The notes: generated by a model not told the origin, from the letters alone. DNA of 64,000 nt from Gavia stellata (GCF_030936135.1 NC_082613.1:6634001-6698000); one strand, 5' to 3'. Positions 38,575 through 51,538 are shown, numbered from the stretch's first letter. Made by a program: numbers and translations.

Positions 38575-38715
38575 TTTCATAGAATCATAGAACACCAGGT
38601 TGGAAGGGACCTCGGAGATCATCTGGTCCAACCTTTCTTGGCAAAAGCACAGTCTAGAGATGGTGGCCCAGCACCCTGTCCGGCTGAATCTTAGAAGTGT
38701 CCAATGTCCCCTCTA
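38575..38715 (-). mobile_element. CR1 LINE 3'-end fragment (minus orientation)
   Basis: The segment begins with an ATAGAATCATAGAA tail, followed by GGTTGGAAGGGACC and GAGATCATCTGGTCCAACC. This is the signature of the 3' end of avian CR1 elements read in reverse orientation, and the following sequence stays CR1-like to about 38715. It is a short 5'-truncated copy with no coding capacity. The right boundary is approximate, and related material may continue toward 38.95 kb. Confidence 0.8.
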
Positions 38716-39584
38716 AGGACAGGTGTGAAACACCACTGCTTTTGATCTGACCTGCAGGTTTCAGACCTGACCTGGGAAAGGTGTGACTCGAAGCTGGGAG
38801 TATAGTTACTGTAGTGCAGCCCCACATGCAATTCATGTTCTCCTCCGTTCATAACGGCAGAAAAACAAAAGCTGAAAAGCTACTCGGTTCCTCAAAATCC
38901 ACCCCTGGGGAACACTCCAATGGTGGAGCGCTCTCAATGCTTTAATTCCTCCCCTCCAACATCGGTTAGAGTCTGGGGTGTGGAAGGGGTCCTAGAAATC
39001 ATTTTTCATGCACAGTTTCCATCACATAGATATTCATCAGCCATAACTTCAAGAACTGCCCCTGTGCCTTAGGTTTGTCTTGCCTCTACAGGGTCACCAT
39101 TTCACAGAGAAAGAGAGAAGATTTTTTGCCCCATGATAAATGCAGAGATAACATTTTAGCAAAAAAGCCAGTGAAGTTCTCAATCACCATCTACTTTGGC
39201 TTCTATACAGCAGGTTCAGACTCTGCAGACATTTTTCTTTTACGGAGCCCACAGAGAAAAGCCAGTTATTTCAAGAGAAAGGAATGCATCAATGTCTGCA
39301 CTCCATAGTTATTCATTAATATTTTTCTTGCACTGCTTCCATAGTTCTAAACACCTTATGCTTCATAAAAGAAAGAGGAAAAGAAAAAGCCAAGGAAAGC
39401 CATTGAGCTTTTCATTCCCAAAGCACCAGACTTCAAGACTAGGACATGTTTCCATTGATTGCTGTGGAAGAAAGATGGAGCTGGGCCAGCAGCACCCAAC
39501 ATCACCGCAACATTAACAGCCTTCTGCAAAAGAGACAGTCACGTGGGAATCCTTGGAGCCTTTGTGTTGTTTTATGCAGTGATG

Positions 39585-39680
39585 TATGTGCATCAGTTTA
39601 GTGGGCACGGTGGGGTTGGGTTGATGGTTGGACTTGATGATCTTACAGGTCTTTTCCAACCTTAGTGAGTCTGTGGATCT
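39585..39680 (+). mobile_element. CR1-like retroposon 3' tail (plus orientation)
   Basis: GGTTGGACTTGATGATCTT, then AGGTCTTTTCCAACC and a degraded GTGAGTCTGTG, is the classic 3' terminus of bird CR1 copies in forward orientation. The preceding GTTTAGTGGGCACGGTGGGGTTGGG also recurs in avian interspersed repeats. It is truncated and noncoding; subfamily is not assignable by eye. Confidence 0.7.
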
Positions 39681-42600
39681 GCAGCCACTAGCTGTCCCTG
39701 ATCCATCCCAGCAGCAAGCCCAGAATACACCTCTGGGGTCGGAATACAGCCAGAGGCCGGGGCCTCTCCACCACTGAGTCATACCCCTTCTGTCTGCATG
39801 AATTCCACCACAAACTGCACATCAGCTGCTTCCTGGGCAGCCTGAGCTAATGACAACCCAGTTGGCATTCAATCGCTGTCCTTTTACAGAGCTTCATTCT
39901 GCTCCAAATGATGGCAAAGATTCAAGTCATCCAAACAGACCCCAGCTCCTCTGCAAGGCTCACAGAGTTCTCAAAAGCTACCAGAAGTATCTCAGTTCTC
40001 AATGCTTACACTGGTCAGGGGGAGAAAAACATCACATATTTTTTTCCTTTTCAAACACAAGCCCCACATCTCTCAAAGGAGGAATCCCAGTTCCTCTTCT
40101 TTCCTAGAGGCAGGAACAGAAGTTCTTTTACAGGCAGAACAGAACAAGAAATAAACTAGGGCTGACCTGTACTTAGTGAACACTGCAAACCCCACAGTAC
40201 CGCTGGTGTGGCTGGGGGGAGTGTGCATTTGTTTTGCCACACCCTGGAAAGCAGGACGAGAGAAATGAAATCTCCTGTCTCATGATACAGCTATTATAAG
40301 CACAGGCTCTACTGAGCTGTTACCACAAACACAGCGGGAAGGAGAAGAGAAAGCAAGTAAGGGTAACTTTATGTGACTTAACTTTTTTTTACCTTTTTCC
40401 CCTTGTTCTTGGGCTAAGCAGTCATCCTCCCCAAAACACCAACAGATTAAATCCAGCCACCAGATCAAAACTGCAGGAGCTTGGCAGAGCAAGCTTGCTG
40501 ACACCTTCCTGGGCTTTTACTACAATGATAAGAGTACCTGAGAAGGGTCCGTTTCAAGTTTCTCTGGTCGAGAGCTCCTGCAGAGATAGGCGTATCTCAA
40601 AGTACGAAGCTGCCTCGGGGAATGTTGGACAATGCTTAGCACAAATCCGAGAGCAGACTGCAAGCAAAAAGGGGAACGCAGATCTGATACGTGCTATTGT
40701 AGGGCTGTATTTAGTTCTTTGTGTTTATTAAGAAATACAACTACACTGGTCAATCGATGAGGAGGCTTGGAGAAAAGCCATCTTCAGCAGCGGTGTACAG
40801 CCATCCACATTCTTAATGTATAGGATTTGTATTGCAAATCCAGAGCATCCTATTCTCATACAGATTGAGAAGATTAATTTTATGGTAATTCAACGCAGTT
40901 AAGATAACTCACCGGCTTTTTACTTACATGTTAATATATTCCTTGAGGCTTATGCAAAACTGATACACAAAGGCTCCTTCTGGTGGACTTTTGCAGCATT
41001 ATGCAAGACGTGAGATGGAGCAGCTGCAGATCACCAAACCAAGTGTCCTGGATTCCACTGAAAATCTTAGAGAAGGCGGCACTGCAAGACCAGCCACATA
41101 CAGAACCATGTAGAAATGGTCCCTGTCTAAAGGAAGAAAACCAAATTATGGCAGAGGGAGTTGTACCTCAGGGAGCACAAGAACAGGACAGAGAGAAGGG
41201 GAAAGAGTAGCACATTCATTGCAGGGGAAAAGCTAGCCCTGTTCCTCGCCCTCTGCAAAGCTGCAAAGTCTTTTCTGTTCTTGTCCCTCCCTCGGCAGGG
41301 AGGTGTAGAATGAATGTCAGTGAAGCTCTGTGGTGCTGTCCTTGTATACTTGTCTAAGCATTTCCCTTTCTTCACCTCGTGTCTTTGGGAGAATTGTGTT
41401 GGGACATCCCAGGTCTGATCTGATAGCCATTGAAGAACCTCCCTCATTTCTTACAAAACTGATGGGCTTTATTTTTAAAATGGAGCAGGGCTACTGTGGA
41501 GCTCTGCCCTTTTTTGGTTTCTGCTGCTGCTTAGCCAAGACTTCATTGCTGTAGGGCACTGCCCTTGGGTTTTGTCATGGTTACCCACATACTGGTTATT
41601 GCAGCAGCAGTGGATGAAACATCCCTCTTAGAAGCTCCACAGCTAAATAAGTTAGCTGGAGAGCAAGGGACTTACTGTGGGAACGGTTTGGTTTGTTAGT
41701 TTTACTAATGCTTAGTCTGGATGCTGGCCACCAGCTAGGCTGTGAACAGTAGCGTAGCTGGGAGATCTTGAGGGAAGCTGCATTCAGTGGCATTTGGTTT
41801 ACGTTATAGCAGGAAATTCTGCATCTGGGCCCTTTGTCTCAGATTTTCTGCTTTGATGCCCTGAACACACCATGACCATTGCTTAACTCAGAGCTGCTGC
41901 TGCAACAAGAATTAAAAAATAAAAATTCTGCCTCTTCGGGCTGCTTTTAATAAAATATTTGAGTGGAGGATGTTCCTAATCAGGACTCCTTTTTTAATAG
42001 GCTTTTGCTTCAGTAAGAATCTTCCAATAGGACTATTTCCTCTTCTGAAATACTGCAGAACTGGGGATGCTGAGTAAGCTCTATTTCCTTTGCTGGCTAT
42101 ACTAGTTACATAGAAGCAGACCATCAGCTCTGGTGGTCACAGAATGATCTGCTTTAATGATGCAAGTAACCTGCAATAAAAGAACATAATAGGATGCCAC
42201 GTGGATATGGACATTATTAACTCTGGGATTGAGAGCGGCAACAAATGGGACACCTGACTGGACTACCAACGCATTTTAGATAGAGGGTGGCGAAAGGAAA
42301 GATCATTAAAAGACTAGTTCTACTTCTCCAAACTTCCCTGCCCTCCCACTTGATGATATCCCTTCGCAAAGTGAAAGTTGTATGTCTGTGCCAAGACTAG
42401 GGACAAACTGAGTCATGATAACAGCTAACAAGATTCCCTAAAAATAAAACAGAGCCTAGGGAGAGAAATCGCAGAGCTCGTAACTGCTTGGAGGATCTTG
42501 CCACAGGAAGGCAGAGCTGCAATGCAAGCCTTGGATTTAAGTCTGGATTAAAGTATAGGCATAAGAGGAATAGTGGCCAATGAAACTAAGAGGCTGCGCC

Positions 42601-42717
42601 ATCACGTTGCTTATGCACCTGCAACCACCAGCAAGGAGAACTATACTCGGGAATGTTGTACTTTGTTCTTTATTGATGGTATGTGTTCAGAGCTTGCTAT
42701 TTCTTTGCACTTCCCAG

Positions 42718-42841
42718 GACTAATGGACAACGTTAGGAATCGGTGTCCACTGGATGGCAAACCACTTTCAGTTGCTGCTGTCAGGTGCTGCCACTGTCAG
42801 AGCTTACTTTGCTCCTATCTACCAGGAGATGCCTTGCGGCA
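42718..42841 (+). other. Candidate plus-strand exon E1 (uncertain)
   Basis: A strong acceptor (pyrimidine tract then CACTTCCCAG) and a donor A|GTAAGA bound 124 bases. One frame is open throughout: 2 bases, 40 codons, 2 bases. The translation is Cys-rich (CPLDGKPL, RCCHCQ, SLLC). Its end phase fits candidate E4 at 46047. I recognise no protein family. Pseudo-exons of this quality occur by chance in vertebrate DNA. Confidence 0.15.
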
Positions 42842-43044
42842 GTAAGACTCCCTGCAGCTCACACACCACCATCACCATTTCCTATGAGTTTCTCAGAGAC
42901 TAGGCTCAGCTACAGAACAGTAGCTTGGCACTTTTTCTTCCACGTGCGCTTGTGCCGAGTGTGCACATCACAGCATGTCACAGGGGAAGAATGAACCACC
43001 TGCTTGGGACCTGGAAGGACAGCAAGGAAAGGTGCTTCAATAGA

Positions 43045-43574
43045 CTAGTGGTGAATGTGTGCTACAGCGCACCTTGTGTGGTCAAACCTACTTTTATCGG
43101 TGCTGGTATCAGCAAACTGGTGCTGGTTACTCTGCTCTTGGGGAATTTTTCTTCCATCATCCACAATGTGTTGTTTATCACAGGTAGCTGCCTGGGAGTT
43201 GTGTGTGTAAGTGTCCCAGTCAGCCAGACTATACCCAGTCTTGGCAGAGCATGCTGGGGAGCTGGAACGACAAGGCACTGAGGACGGAGTAGATCTGGCT
43301 GGGCTTGCCAACGGGGGATTGTCACAGTCTGACAGCAGGGAGCTGGGCTGGCTTCCTGGGCGATGAAAATACTGCCCTTGATTAGGATGGTGACTTGTTT
43401 TCTGGCATTGTTGGCATCTGTACCAAATAGTTTTGTTATCATCAGTAGTGTAATGTCTTGGCCTAGAGCAATAGTAACCCTTGCCTTTCCCGTGACCTTG
43501 GGGATGACTACTTTTTGGCCTATTAGTGAATAAACTAATGAGAAGTGCTGTGATGTTGCTGCAACTAAATTACA
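43045..43574 (-). other. Overlapping open frames, origin unclear
   Basis: Two minus-strand frames stay open for about 500 bases each: one from 43598 to 43062 with an ATG start, and a second that ends at a TAG at 43045 and has no ATG until 43311. The second has a more protein-like translation, with a Cys-x2-Cys (YRCQQCQK) and a Ser/Pro-rich segment. It is preceded by an acceptor-like TTTAGTTGCAG. No family is recognised. It may be an exon, a decayed mobile-element frame or chance. Confidence 0.12.
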
Positions 43575-46046
43575 CAACAATTCCACAAAACCCTTCACTA
43601 GCTGATTTCAGTTTCTTCTTTACTTTGTAGGAGAACAGAGGAAAGGGATGATAAAGGTTAGAAACAGAAAAGGAACAGGACAAAGCAAACAACTCATGTC
43701 TGTTTCCGAACCAGAAGTTTCTATCCAGATTTTCTACCACAACTCCTCCATTGATGGTTAAGTAAAGGTGAAGCAAAGCTATAAGATAGAGAGGTCCGTT
43801 TTTCTGCTATTGATAGCATCAGGTGATGTCAGAAGAATATTAAAATACGTCAGCCAAAATACTGCCCATTTCCTCAAGTTTACCTGACTCTCTTCAGGAA
43901 CAGGCTCAGGTATCCCCATATCTGAAGAGCAGGGCAGGGCATGGGGAGAAGGGAGGGAAAGATAAAGAGACAAAACCACTAGTCATCATCTGCTAAACAC
44001 AGAATCCAATATATTGTTCCTTTCCTGAATTTCTGCACAGAAATTCTGGCTCTTTTTAATGGAAATATTGTTCCAACTCTCTCAGGCTGAGACTGAACAA
44101 AAAGGTTTTCCTCCCTGAAAAAGTTTTTTAGAAAAAACATTCCATTTGAGTCAAACTGCAAAGCTTACATCTCAAAATAGTTCAAGAATTTTTTCACTAT
44201 TTCATTTTTTTGTTGTACTTTGGGAAAATGTTAATTGTAACTTCATACTTTTGTGAGCATTTTGAAAACCATAAACTACATTTTAAAATGAGCAAGAAAC
44301 CATTTTGTGGAAGGAAGCAGAAAATTTCAGCAATTTTGAAACAGCATTAATAATTTTTATTTTTTATTTTCCAAATTTTTGTTGAGCTGTTATGTTAAAA
44401 CTAAGCAGTATTTTCTGATTTAAAAAAAAGAAAAGAAAACACCAGAAGGCTCCTAACAATCTCTGCCTGAGCTGCCAGGGCCACATGCCATGACCTTTTC
44501 ATGGGATTGCAGTGACACTGGTAGCACAAGCTGTGCAGGAACTGTCCATCTACTTCAACAAGGGAATGGTCAGGACACAGAAGAACATTAAACAAGATGT
44601 CTCAGCTCTGGGACATACAACACGGTTGTGTGGGCAAGAGAGACATTCTTAACAGCTAACGAAAAGCTAATTCAGAGCTGGGACACATTGATAGCACTTG
44701 GTCAGACCTCAGGTGGGCCCTTTCTATCCAACTTCCCACAGGTGAGCATACCCAGGTCTCACCCATCTGAATTGCCTCCTTAATCTGGTGGTGTCCTCTA
44801 CTGCAGGTTGCTGTATTTTAGAACTTGTTAATATCTGTCTTGTCACATCCAATAAGATAAATAATCCATCTACTCTGGTATCACCCTTCCACTTTCTGAT
44901 ACTTTTAGAAGGTATTTAATGCCCACAATGAACCTGGCCAAGTGCAGAATACTATACACCAAAAAAAAAATAGATGATTGGCATGGTATGTAATTAACCT
45001 TCTTTAAAGATTTAGTTAGAAACTCTTAGAGCCTTCTAGTTACCATGTCTACTCTATTCAAACACAAGGGAGCAAAGATTCGTTGCAGTAGCTCTGAACA
45101 GGATATGAACACAATTGAACTGTCAAGACATCAAAACAATGTATCAGCACTGGATACAAAAGCTATTACCATGGAGCCTGGAAAGGTGTTTAAAAAGAAA
45201 AACAGCTACCTGGACTGAAATCTGGGCAGAATGATTCCAGCTTCTACATGATCTCAAAAGGCCTAAAATGTGCCTTTTACAAAAAAAACAGTTACCACAC
45301 TGCCACAGTCACAGAATGCAAGGGTCAAAACTCACTCAGGTGATGCCATCCAGTTCCTTACAGTACAACACCCACATCCAATCGGCTGGCGCATCGCAGT
45401 CATTGCTGATGAGGAAAAGCCATTAATAGCTCAACAGGTGATTGCCAGAAAGATGACGTCCCCAACATTGCAGCAGGACAATGACATCACCTGAACGTGA
45501 CAACTGAAACATAGGCAGGCCATTTCCTGCTAAATCACACGGACCAGTTACTACATCATGCTTTTAGTTAGTGGGTAAGCACGTAGAGAAGAGCATAGGA
45601 CAATAAACAGGGTATATATTACCTGCATTCTCAGAAAGACAGAAAAAGGTTGATAGATCTGTTGATGTATATTTTTGAAGTAAAGGCAAGCTCGTGAATG
45701 CAGCGTATGGATTGGTACTAAATCAGGAAATTCATTCTGCTTCTTGGAGTATTGTTTTCCTTTTGCCAGCCTGGGGGTGCCAAGGCCAGTCCTACCTCAA
45801 AGGACATTTTCATCAGCCCACAAGAAAAAACAACTCTTCTGTTTCCTTACCAGAAGGGCAGCTTTGACAGCACTGTCCATGAAGATAAGGAGGCCTAGTA
45901 AGAGCAAGATAGTAGCAAGTAGGTTCTCAGATGACTCCATGATAGGAAAGTTACTATTGGGGAACTTTTCCCTGGGCCAAGCCATGATCAGCATAGTTTG
46001 GAGAGTTCAATCATCTTCTCTTTCATTTCCTCACTGGTGCTGGCAG

Positions 46047-46168
46047 GACCACCAAAGAAAGGTGCTCAGATGATGAACTGGATGACCTAAGCCATTGTGA
46101 AAGACATACATCAGCATTACAGAATGACTCAAACTACATCACACAGCCTATGGTTGAACAAAAGCTCG
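46047..46168 (+). other. Candidate plus-strand exon E4 (uncertain)
   Basis: A long pyrimidine tract and GGTGCTGGCAG precede it, and CTCG|GTAAGAG follows. The 122 bases read as 1 base, 40 codons and 1 base in one open frame. The translation is acidic and polar (CSDDELDDLSHCERH ...) and begins TTKER. Phases fit E1 upstream (CA+G gives Gln) and E5 downstream (G+CA gives Ala). No homolog is known to me. Confidence 0.22.
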
Positions 46169-48369
46169 GTAAGAGAAGGGTTCAATGAAAAAGGTTTTGC
46201 TAAGCTGTTCTCTTTTAATAGACATTTCCCATCTTTCTGTGTTTTTGTGAAAAGCTGTTTCAGTCCAGTGAATGTGTTTTCGAAATGCTACATACTAATG
46301 TTTGAAGTCTGACAACATTGAACAGATGTAAAAGTTGTTCTTTACAAATACATAGGTACCATTCTGTAAATTAAACATTAATGCATAAACAACCAATTAC
46401 TGTCTAAAACACTGCTGCTTTAGACCATGAATTAACATTACGTAGAAAAAGGAGACCTCCAAGGAAAAGAGTCAGGTGTCTGCAGAAAGCAATTACCTGT
46501 CAGTAAGTGGTATCTGTCCTTTTGAGTCCATATAAATCCCACTCTGTGTTACAGCAGGAGCACGGCAGACAGCTGCCCTTCCAAAGAAAAAAAAGGTTGT
46601 ATTTTAACTCTGGTTTTAGTAATTTGAGAATAGTTTGAGCTACTGCATTATTTCTGCACTTTACAGAGTACAATAATCATGGTCTATTCTAAACAAAATA
46701 TATCTCCCTTTGTTGTAGATTAGTTGTTGTATTGTAGGCTAGCAGAAAAAGATGACTGAACCAGTTGACAGTGGCTCAGAAAAGGACATTTTGAACTTAC
46801 ACCTTTCTGGGAGATGGCACAACTGTGATTAAATACCTTGGGAGGGTTGGAAGAAAATCTGTTACTTGAGTTTTGCTTCACAGTGTTCCCAGGAACTGAA
46901 CATTATCATTTTCCTATCTGGTCCAGCAAACCAAAGAATGCAGCACTACTAATGATTTGCATTTAAGAAATATTAATGACACAAAGCATTCGGTATCAAA
47001 CTACAAAGCATTTGTTAATACATCATAAAGTAAGAAGGAGAGACTTAACTGACCCAGGTATTTAACAGGCAGTTTCCAGCATTTTTCTATTACTACAACA
47101 AACTCATTATTGGATCTCAGCATATACATACTTCACATGTATAAAGCAGTTATTGCCTGCAAAAAATAGACTGGACAGTAAAGGGTAAACTTTCCCTATT
47201 CACAATTAAGAGCATTACCTTAATCTTTTATCTAAGCCTGCTTTTCAGTGGCACTTGATACAGGAGCTATACGAAACACTTCCTTGAATACATAAAGCCA
47301 GAGATTGAGTTACACATGATTGAAGATCTATGCCACTAGTAAGACAAAAGCTCCTATATTACCTGGCACATGCCTGCTAAATTATTGAAGCGTCTCTTCA
47401 AACTGAATATATTCACTGGATAATTGGTCAACAGAAGAAAATGGTCTCTCGTTACAAAGCTAATGTTGACAGGTATTGTATCTTTCATGCACTGTAACAA
47501 AAACTATTTGCAGAACTGATGCAACACAAACATTTGGAATTGCTCTGTAAATGTGTGAGTGTTCCCAAGGCACATGGCCCCCTTTGTGATATTGCCTCCA
47601 TCTCACATTACCTTACAAGCAAGTCCTAAAACGGTGTGAATTCCTTTTACCTAATGTAGCACTATCCCCATTTCAGAAGCAGGTAGATGGTACAAATAAA
47701 TGGAGGCTTGCTTTGCATTTAAGGAACGAGTCTGATCAAACTGAGATAGGTATCTGTAGGCCTGACTCCAGCCCGGTGCTGTGCTAGCCTCTGCTGCTGT
47801 CTCAAGCGGGACCTACCCAGGGCAGCGCAGGCAGATCACTGCCACTTTTAATTCATAACGCCTGTAGTTGTGATATCCCAGTGTGCCACTCCAGTGGCTG
47901 TATTCTCACGAGCTTGTTTCCTGCTGCAGATTCTTGGGAACACAGGCTACTCCGTGTGTACACAGAACATACTGCACAATGAAAGTACTAGCATCTGTCT
48001 GCTGAAGCCATCACAGCCAGCCAGCTGATGTTATTTCGTTTATTCTGACCTAGCAAGGGAAGAACAGTAGCAGTTTCCACACTTAGAATGGCTGTTCCAC
48101 TGCTGAGAGCAGTAGGATGGTCTCTATACTGCCTGTATATAAACCTAGGCTTATCTGGAAATAAGAATAGATGGCTTTCAGCTCTTTGAACATGAGCTGT
48201 AGGATGAAATACACAGTTCTACCAACTCCAACTCACAGCCTGAGATGTGCCAAGGTGACATTCTGTCAATGCAGATATTGCCAGGTTTTTTTCTTTTTAA
48301 CTACACCTGCCACCCAACACTAAGGGGAAAGACAGGTTCTTTTAGGGATCCTTGGCAGAATGATGATGG

Positions 48370-49130
48370 CACTGAACTGTAGTTACAGTTAAATCTTTAT
48401 TTTCTTAACAGGATATTATGATTAGTATAGCACAGAATTTACGATAAGAATGGCACAAGATTTCTACAAGAAGAATCCATGTAGTACAATCTATAAGTAG
48501 CATAATACCAAATCTATAATACAATTTAACTTGTAATTTCTAATCACCTGGACCCTCTGCAGATCGAGTCAGATCTTAATACGTGGTTTGCTGTATCAAT
48601 ATACAATCATAACCTAGACTTGAAAATCATATAAAAGAATACAAGTCACTCACTCAATCCTCGGAGGAGGCAGATGAGGATGAAGGCATCCCCGGCCACC
48701 AGAAGGGCAGGGGTCTCACTGTCCAGCAGCAGTTTGGATCCATGTTCCCCACTTAGGGCTTCTAGCCGCTTGATTTTATGGACAGTGCTTTGTGTGCTGT
48801 TACGCTTCCCTATTCTGTGACGGGGTCACCAACACCACCTGGCTGGCCGGGTGCCTGGGACCTTCAAGGCCAGCAAGGAAGGGAGTAACCAGCCTGGCGC
48901 CCAGGAATCTTGAGGCCGGCAGGGAGGGGAAGAAGAAATCTGTTTGGTTTGTCTACTTGGTTTACAGGACCTTCAGGGCCTGATAATGCGGGAAAGGGAA
49001 CCAAAACATGACTGCTTGGTCACAGAGAATGGCTGCTTGCCTTAGAAAATGGCATTAGTTATGCTAACCACGTTACCAGGGATCGGGAGCAGGGGCTACT
49101 GGTCACATATGCCCCAGGGACAAAACAGCT
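48370..49130. mobile_element. Possible LTR-retrotransposon remnant (unclassified)
   Basis: An AT-rich half (48370-48660) with an AATAAA on the minus strand near 48400 and a TATA-like TTTTATATGA near 48633 adjoins a GC-rich half with CACCTGG/CCAGC words. Both halves differ from the flanks. That pattern resembles a solo LTR in minus orientation, but I found no clear TG...CA ends or target-site duplication. Repeat-library comparison would decide. Confidence 0.25.
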
Positions 49131-50069
49131 ACATGAGGTAAATAAGCAATTTTAAAATGTATTCAAATCTTATAATTAAAGACTATTTCTCCCTTTCATT
49201 ATCTGGTGCATTTCCCAGCTTTGAAAATGAAAATAAAAAAGACATTGCATTTCAAATTTTTGGAAAAAAGTGCCCTTGTTTTTAAGCAGCTTATCACTGA
49301 GCCTACCTGTTTGTTTTTTAGTGAAGTACTTTTATTGGGGTTTTTCTTTCTTCCTTCAAGAAAACCAGTTTAGAAAAAAAAAAACCCAACCCTAGAGTTG
49401 CTTAACACTTTTAAACCTACAGTCTCCTACAACAGCAGTATGAAAAATAGTCTAAGTAGTTAAGGTTTGTCTTCGAAAGGGAAGTTAATTAAAATATTAG
49501 CATCCAACAGCCCAGCTCATATGCTAACTCACTCAGCTCCACCCTCACGTAATTCTAAGCTACCAACACCTTTAATACTACCTAGGTCCCCAAAACTCAG
49601 GCAGCCATACAGTTGTCTCTCTGAGCAGCTAAAAGAGCATCTCAGTTTGTTCTAAAAAGGTCATGGTTTACATTTATGGATATATACAATGTACGCTCCT
49701 GTAAACTCAAATTAAAAAGTATTTCCGTCTTGTATGTATCGTCATCCATTCTCCCAGTATTTTGGGATAGCTCGATATTACAAATAACTGTATCGTGTAG
49801 CACACGTGCAGTAGCTCTGCATGGCACTGCTAGCTCCATAGAGAACTTCAGTGGAGCCAAGTGTGCAGTAGTCAGCCCATGCCGCAGGGAAAGCTTTCGT
49901 AAAGAAGCCATCAATGCTGCCATCTCCTGGCATAACACGAGCTTTACAGCAACCGCTTTAAACTACACATTCAGAGCATCTTGGGCACACTGCAATTGCT
50001 AGTGCAGAAAGTTTTATTAGGGAATTGGTTTTATCCTGAATTTGTTCCATTCATTATTCTGTGTTGCAG

Positions 50070-50162
50070 CACTAGATAATGATTCTCACCTGGCTGCTAA
50101 GCTGAACAACCTAGGGGAAATGTTACACATAGTGAATCTCCATCAAAAACTTTTGGAAGAAG
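50070..50162 (+). other. Candidate plus-strand exon E5 (uncertain)
   Basis: The acceptor is TTCTGTGTTGCAG and the donor GAAG|GTAAGT, close to consensus on both sides. The 93 bases read as 2 bases, 30 codons and 1 base. The translation begins LDNDSHLAAKLNNLGEML and continues with regularly spaced Leu/Ile/Val and charged residues, resembling an amphipathic helix or coiled coil. It lies about 2.4 kb past the predicted end of RAE1, on the opposite strand. I cannot assign a family. Confidence 0.28.
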
Positions 50163-50550
50163 GTAAGTTAGTCTTACCACAGACTGCAAATGACACTTAG
50201 CTAACTGATCTGGAGAGGTAAAATCCTAACAGCATAAACCTTAACATCTCATTTTGCCTTGGTTCATCTCTACAAACAGCAACAGCAGAAAAGTAAATGA
50301 GAAATAAGTGGCTTCTATAATTTCAAAGGGCAGATAATCTAAACCTTTTGAGACTGGTTTGACACAATTCCTTAAGAGTGCACAGCTGCCCAAACACCTC
50401 GGTCTGCAAACAGCACTTAATCAGAATTAAATTTAACCAAGCCTAAGCAATAGTTTTATTGAAATTTCCCACATACACCTAACCCCACCTTTATCCCAAA
50501 TCCATACTTCTCTGGAGAATGACTCAAACTAACCTGTTTTCCTAGCCTAG

Positions 50551-50603
50551 GAGCTAGACCGGAGTACTCACCGATTCAGGTATTGCATTTCATCGGACAG
50601 ATG
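50551..50603 (+). other. Candidate plus-strand exon E6 (uncertain)
   Basis: A consensus branch point (ACTAACC), a short pyrimidine tract and CCTAG precede it; ATG|GTAAGTT follows. The 53 bases are open in two of three frames. With the phase left by E5 the translation is Gly then ARPEYSPIQVLHFIGQM, ending in phase 0. Splice signals are excellent; coding status is undetermined. Confidence 0.22.
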
Positions 50604-51516
50604 GTAAGTTAAGATACTCTCCCTGACTGCTTGCCATTGTGCAAGCACATCTTGCTTTCATTTGTGAAAGGCTTTAGCAAACTTTTTGTCAATTGCTTCA
50701 TTTTCCAAAATACACTTTATTAAACCAACATGCCAGACCACTGACACATGAGACTAGCAGGAGGAAGGTTAAGATAGCTTATCTGAAAATGTTTTAAAAT
50801 GTCCCCATTTTGGGGGGCTTAACTGAGTTGCTCTTTACGCCGAGGATTATTTTTCTGCAATAAGCCACAAACATTGACAACAAACTTTCAAAAAATTAAT
50901 GAAAATTAGTTATTTTATAAATCTAGCGTTCCTATGGTTAGCTTTGTGTACACGTTAGAATCTTACATTCTACTTAATTCAGTTTTTTTGGACAGGTAAC
51001 TGCCCTCGAATAGCAAGTTAATACATTTCCAGAACATGCACTAACACTTACTTGTGTGTGAACTCACTACATGTTTGATGCTTGAAGGGATACAGCTGTG
51101 TGTACTTCACAAGAGAACCTCGCAATAATTCCAGGGAGGAGTAAATTGCCAATGCATTCTCCTAACTTGGGTAATGGAAAACAAATCAGTTCAAAGTTTG
51201 ACTCTATCCTCCCAATTGAATGTATCTAATATGCACAGCAACGTAACGGAAAATATGCCCTTCTAACATTAGTCTGAACAATTAATGTGATGACTAAATA
51301 ATTCTGAAGCCTTGCTAACAGATAAAAAGAAACTGATTCCAACAGGAGAATAAGGACTCAACATATTAATACAGAACTGTGTTACCAAACAAGAGAGACT
51401 TACCAGTGCTGGCTTCATAATGAAAATGTATTTTGGCCAAACTTAGTATCCACTTAAGTAGGTGCAACTCCATTGGATCCAGTAGAAACGCATCTGCTGA
51501 ACTACAGTGAATCTAT

Positions 51517-51538
51517 TTTCACAGAATCACAGAATCAC
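51517..51538 (-). mobile_element. Residual CR1 terminal repeats
   Basis: CACAGAATCACAGAATCA is the (ATTCTGTG)n octamer that ends CR1 copies, read in reverse. No CR1 body is recognisable next to it, so it is a degraded remnant at best. Confidence 0.4.

Noticed and set aside
49073-49137. Additional plus-strand exon-like piece before GTAAAT
   Set aside because: With the phase needed to join 50070 it contains a TGA, and it lies in the suspected repeat segment.
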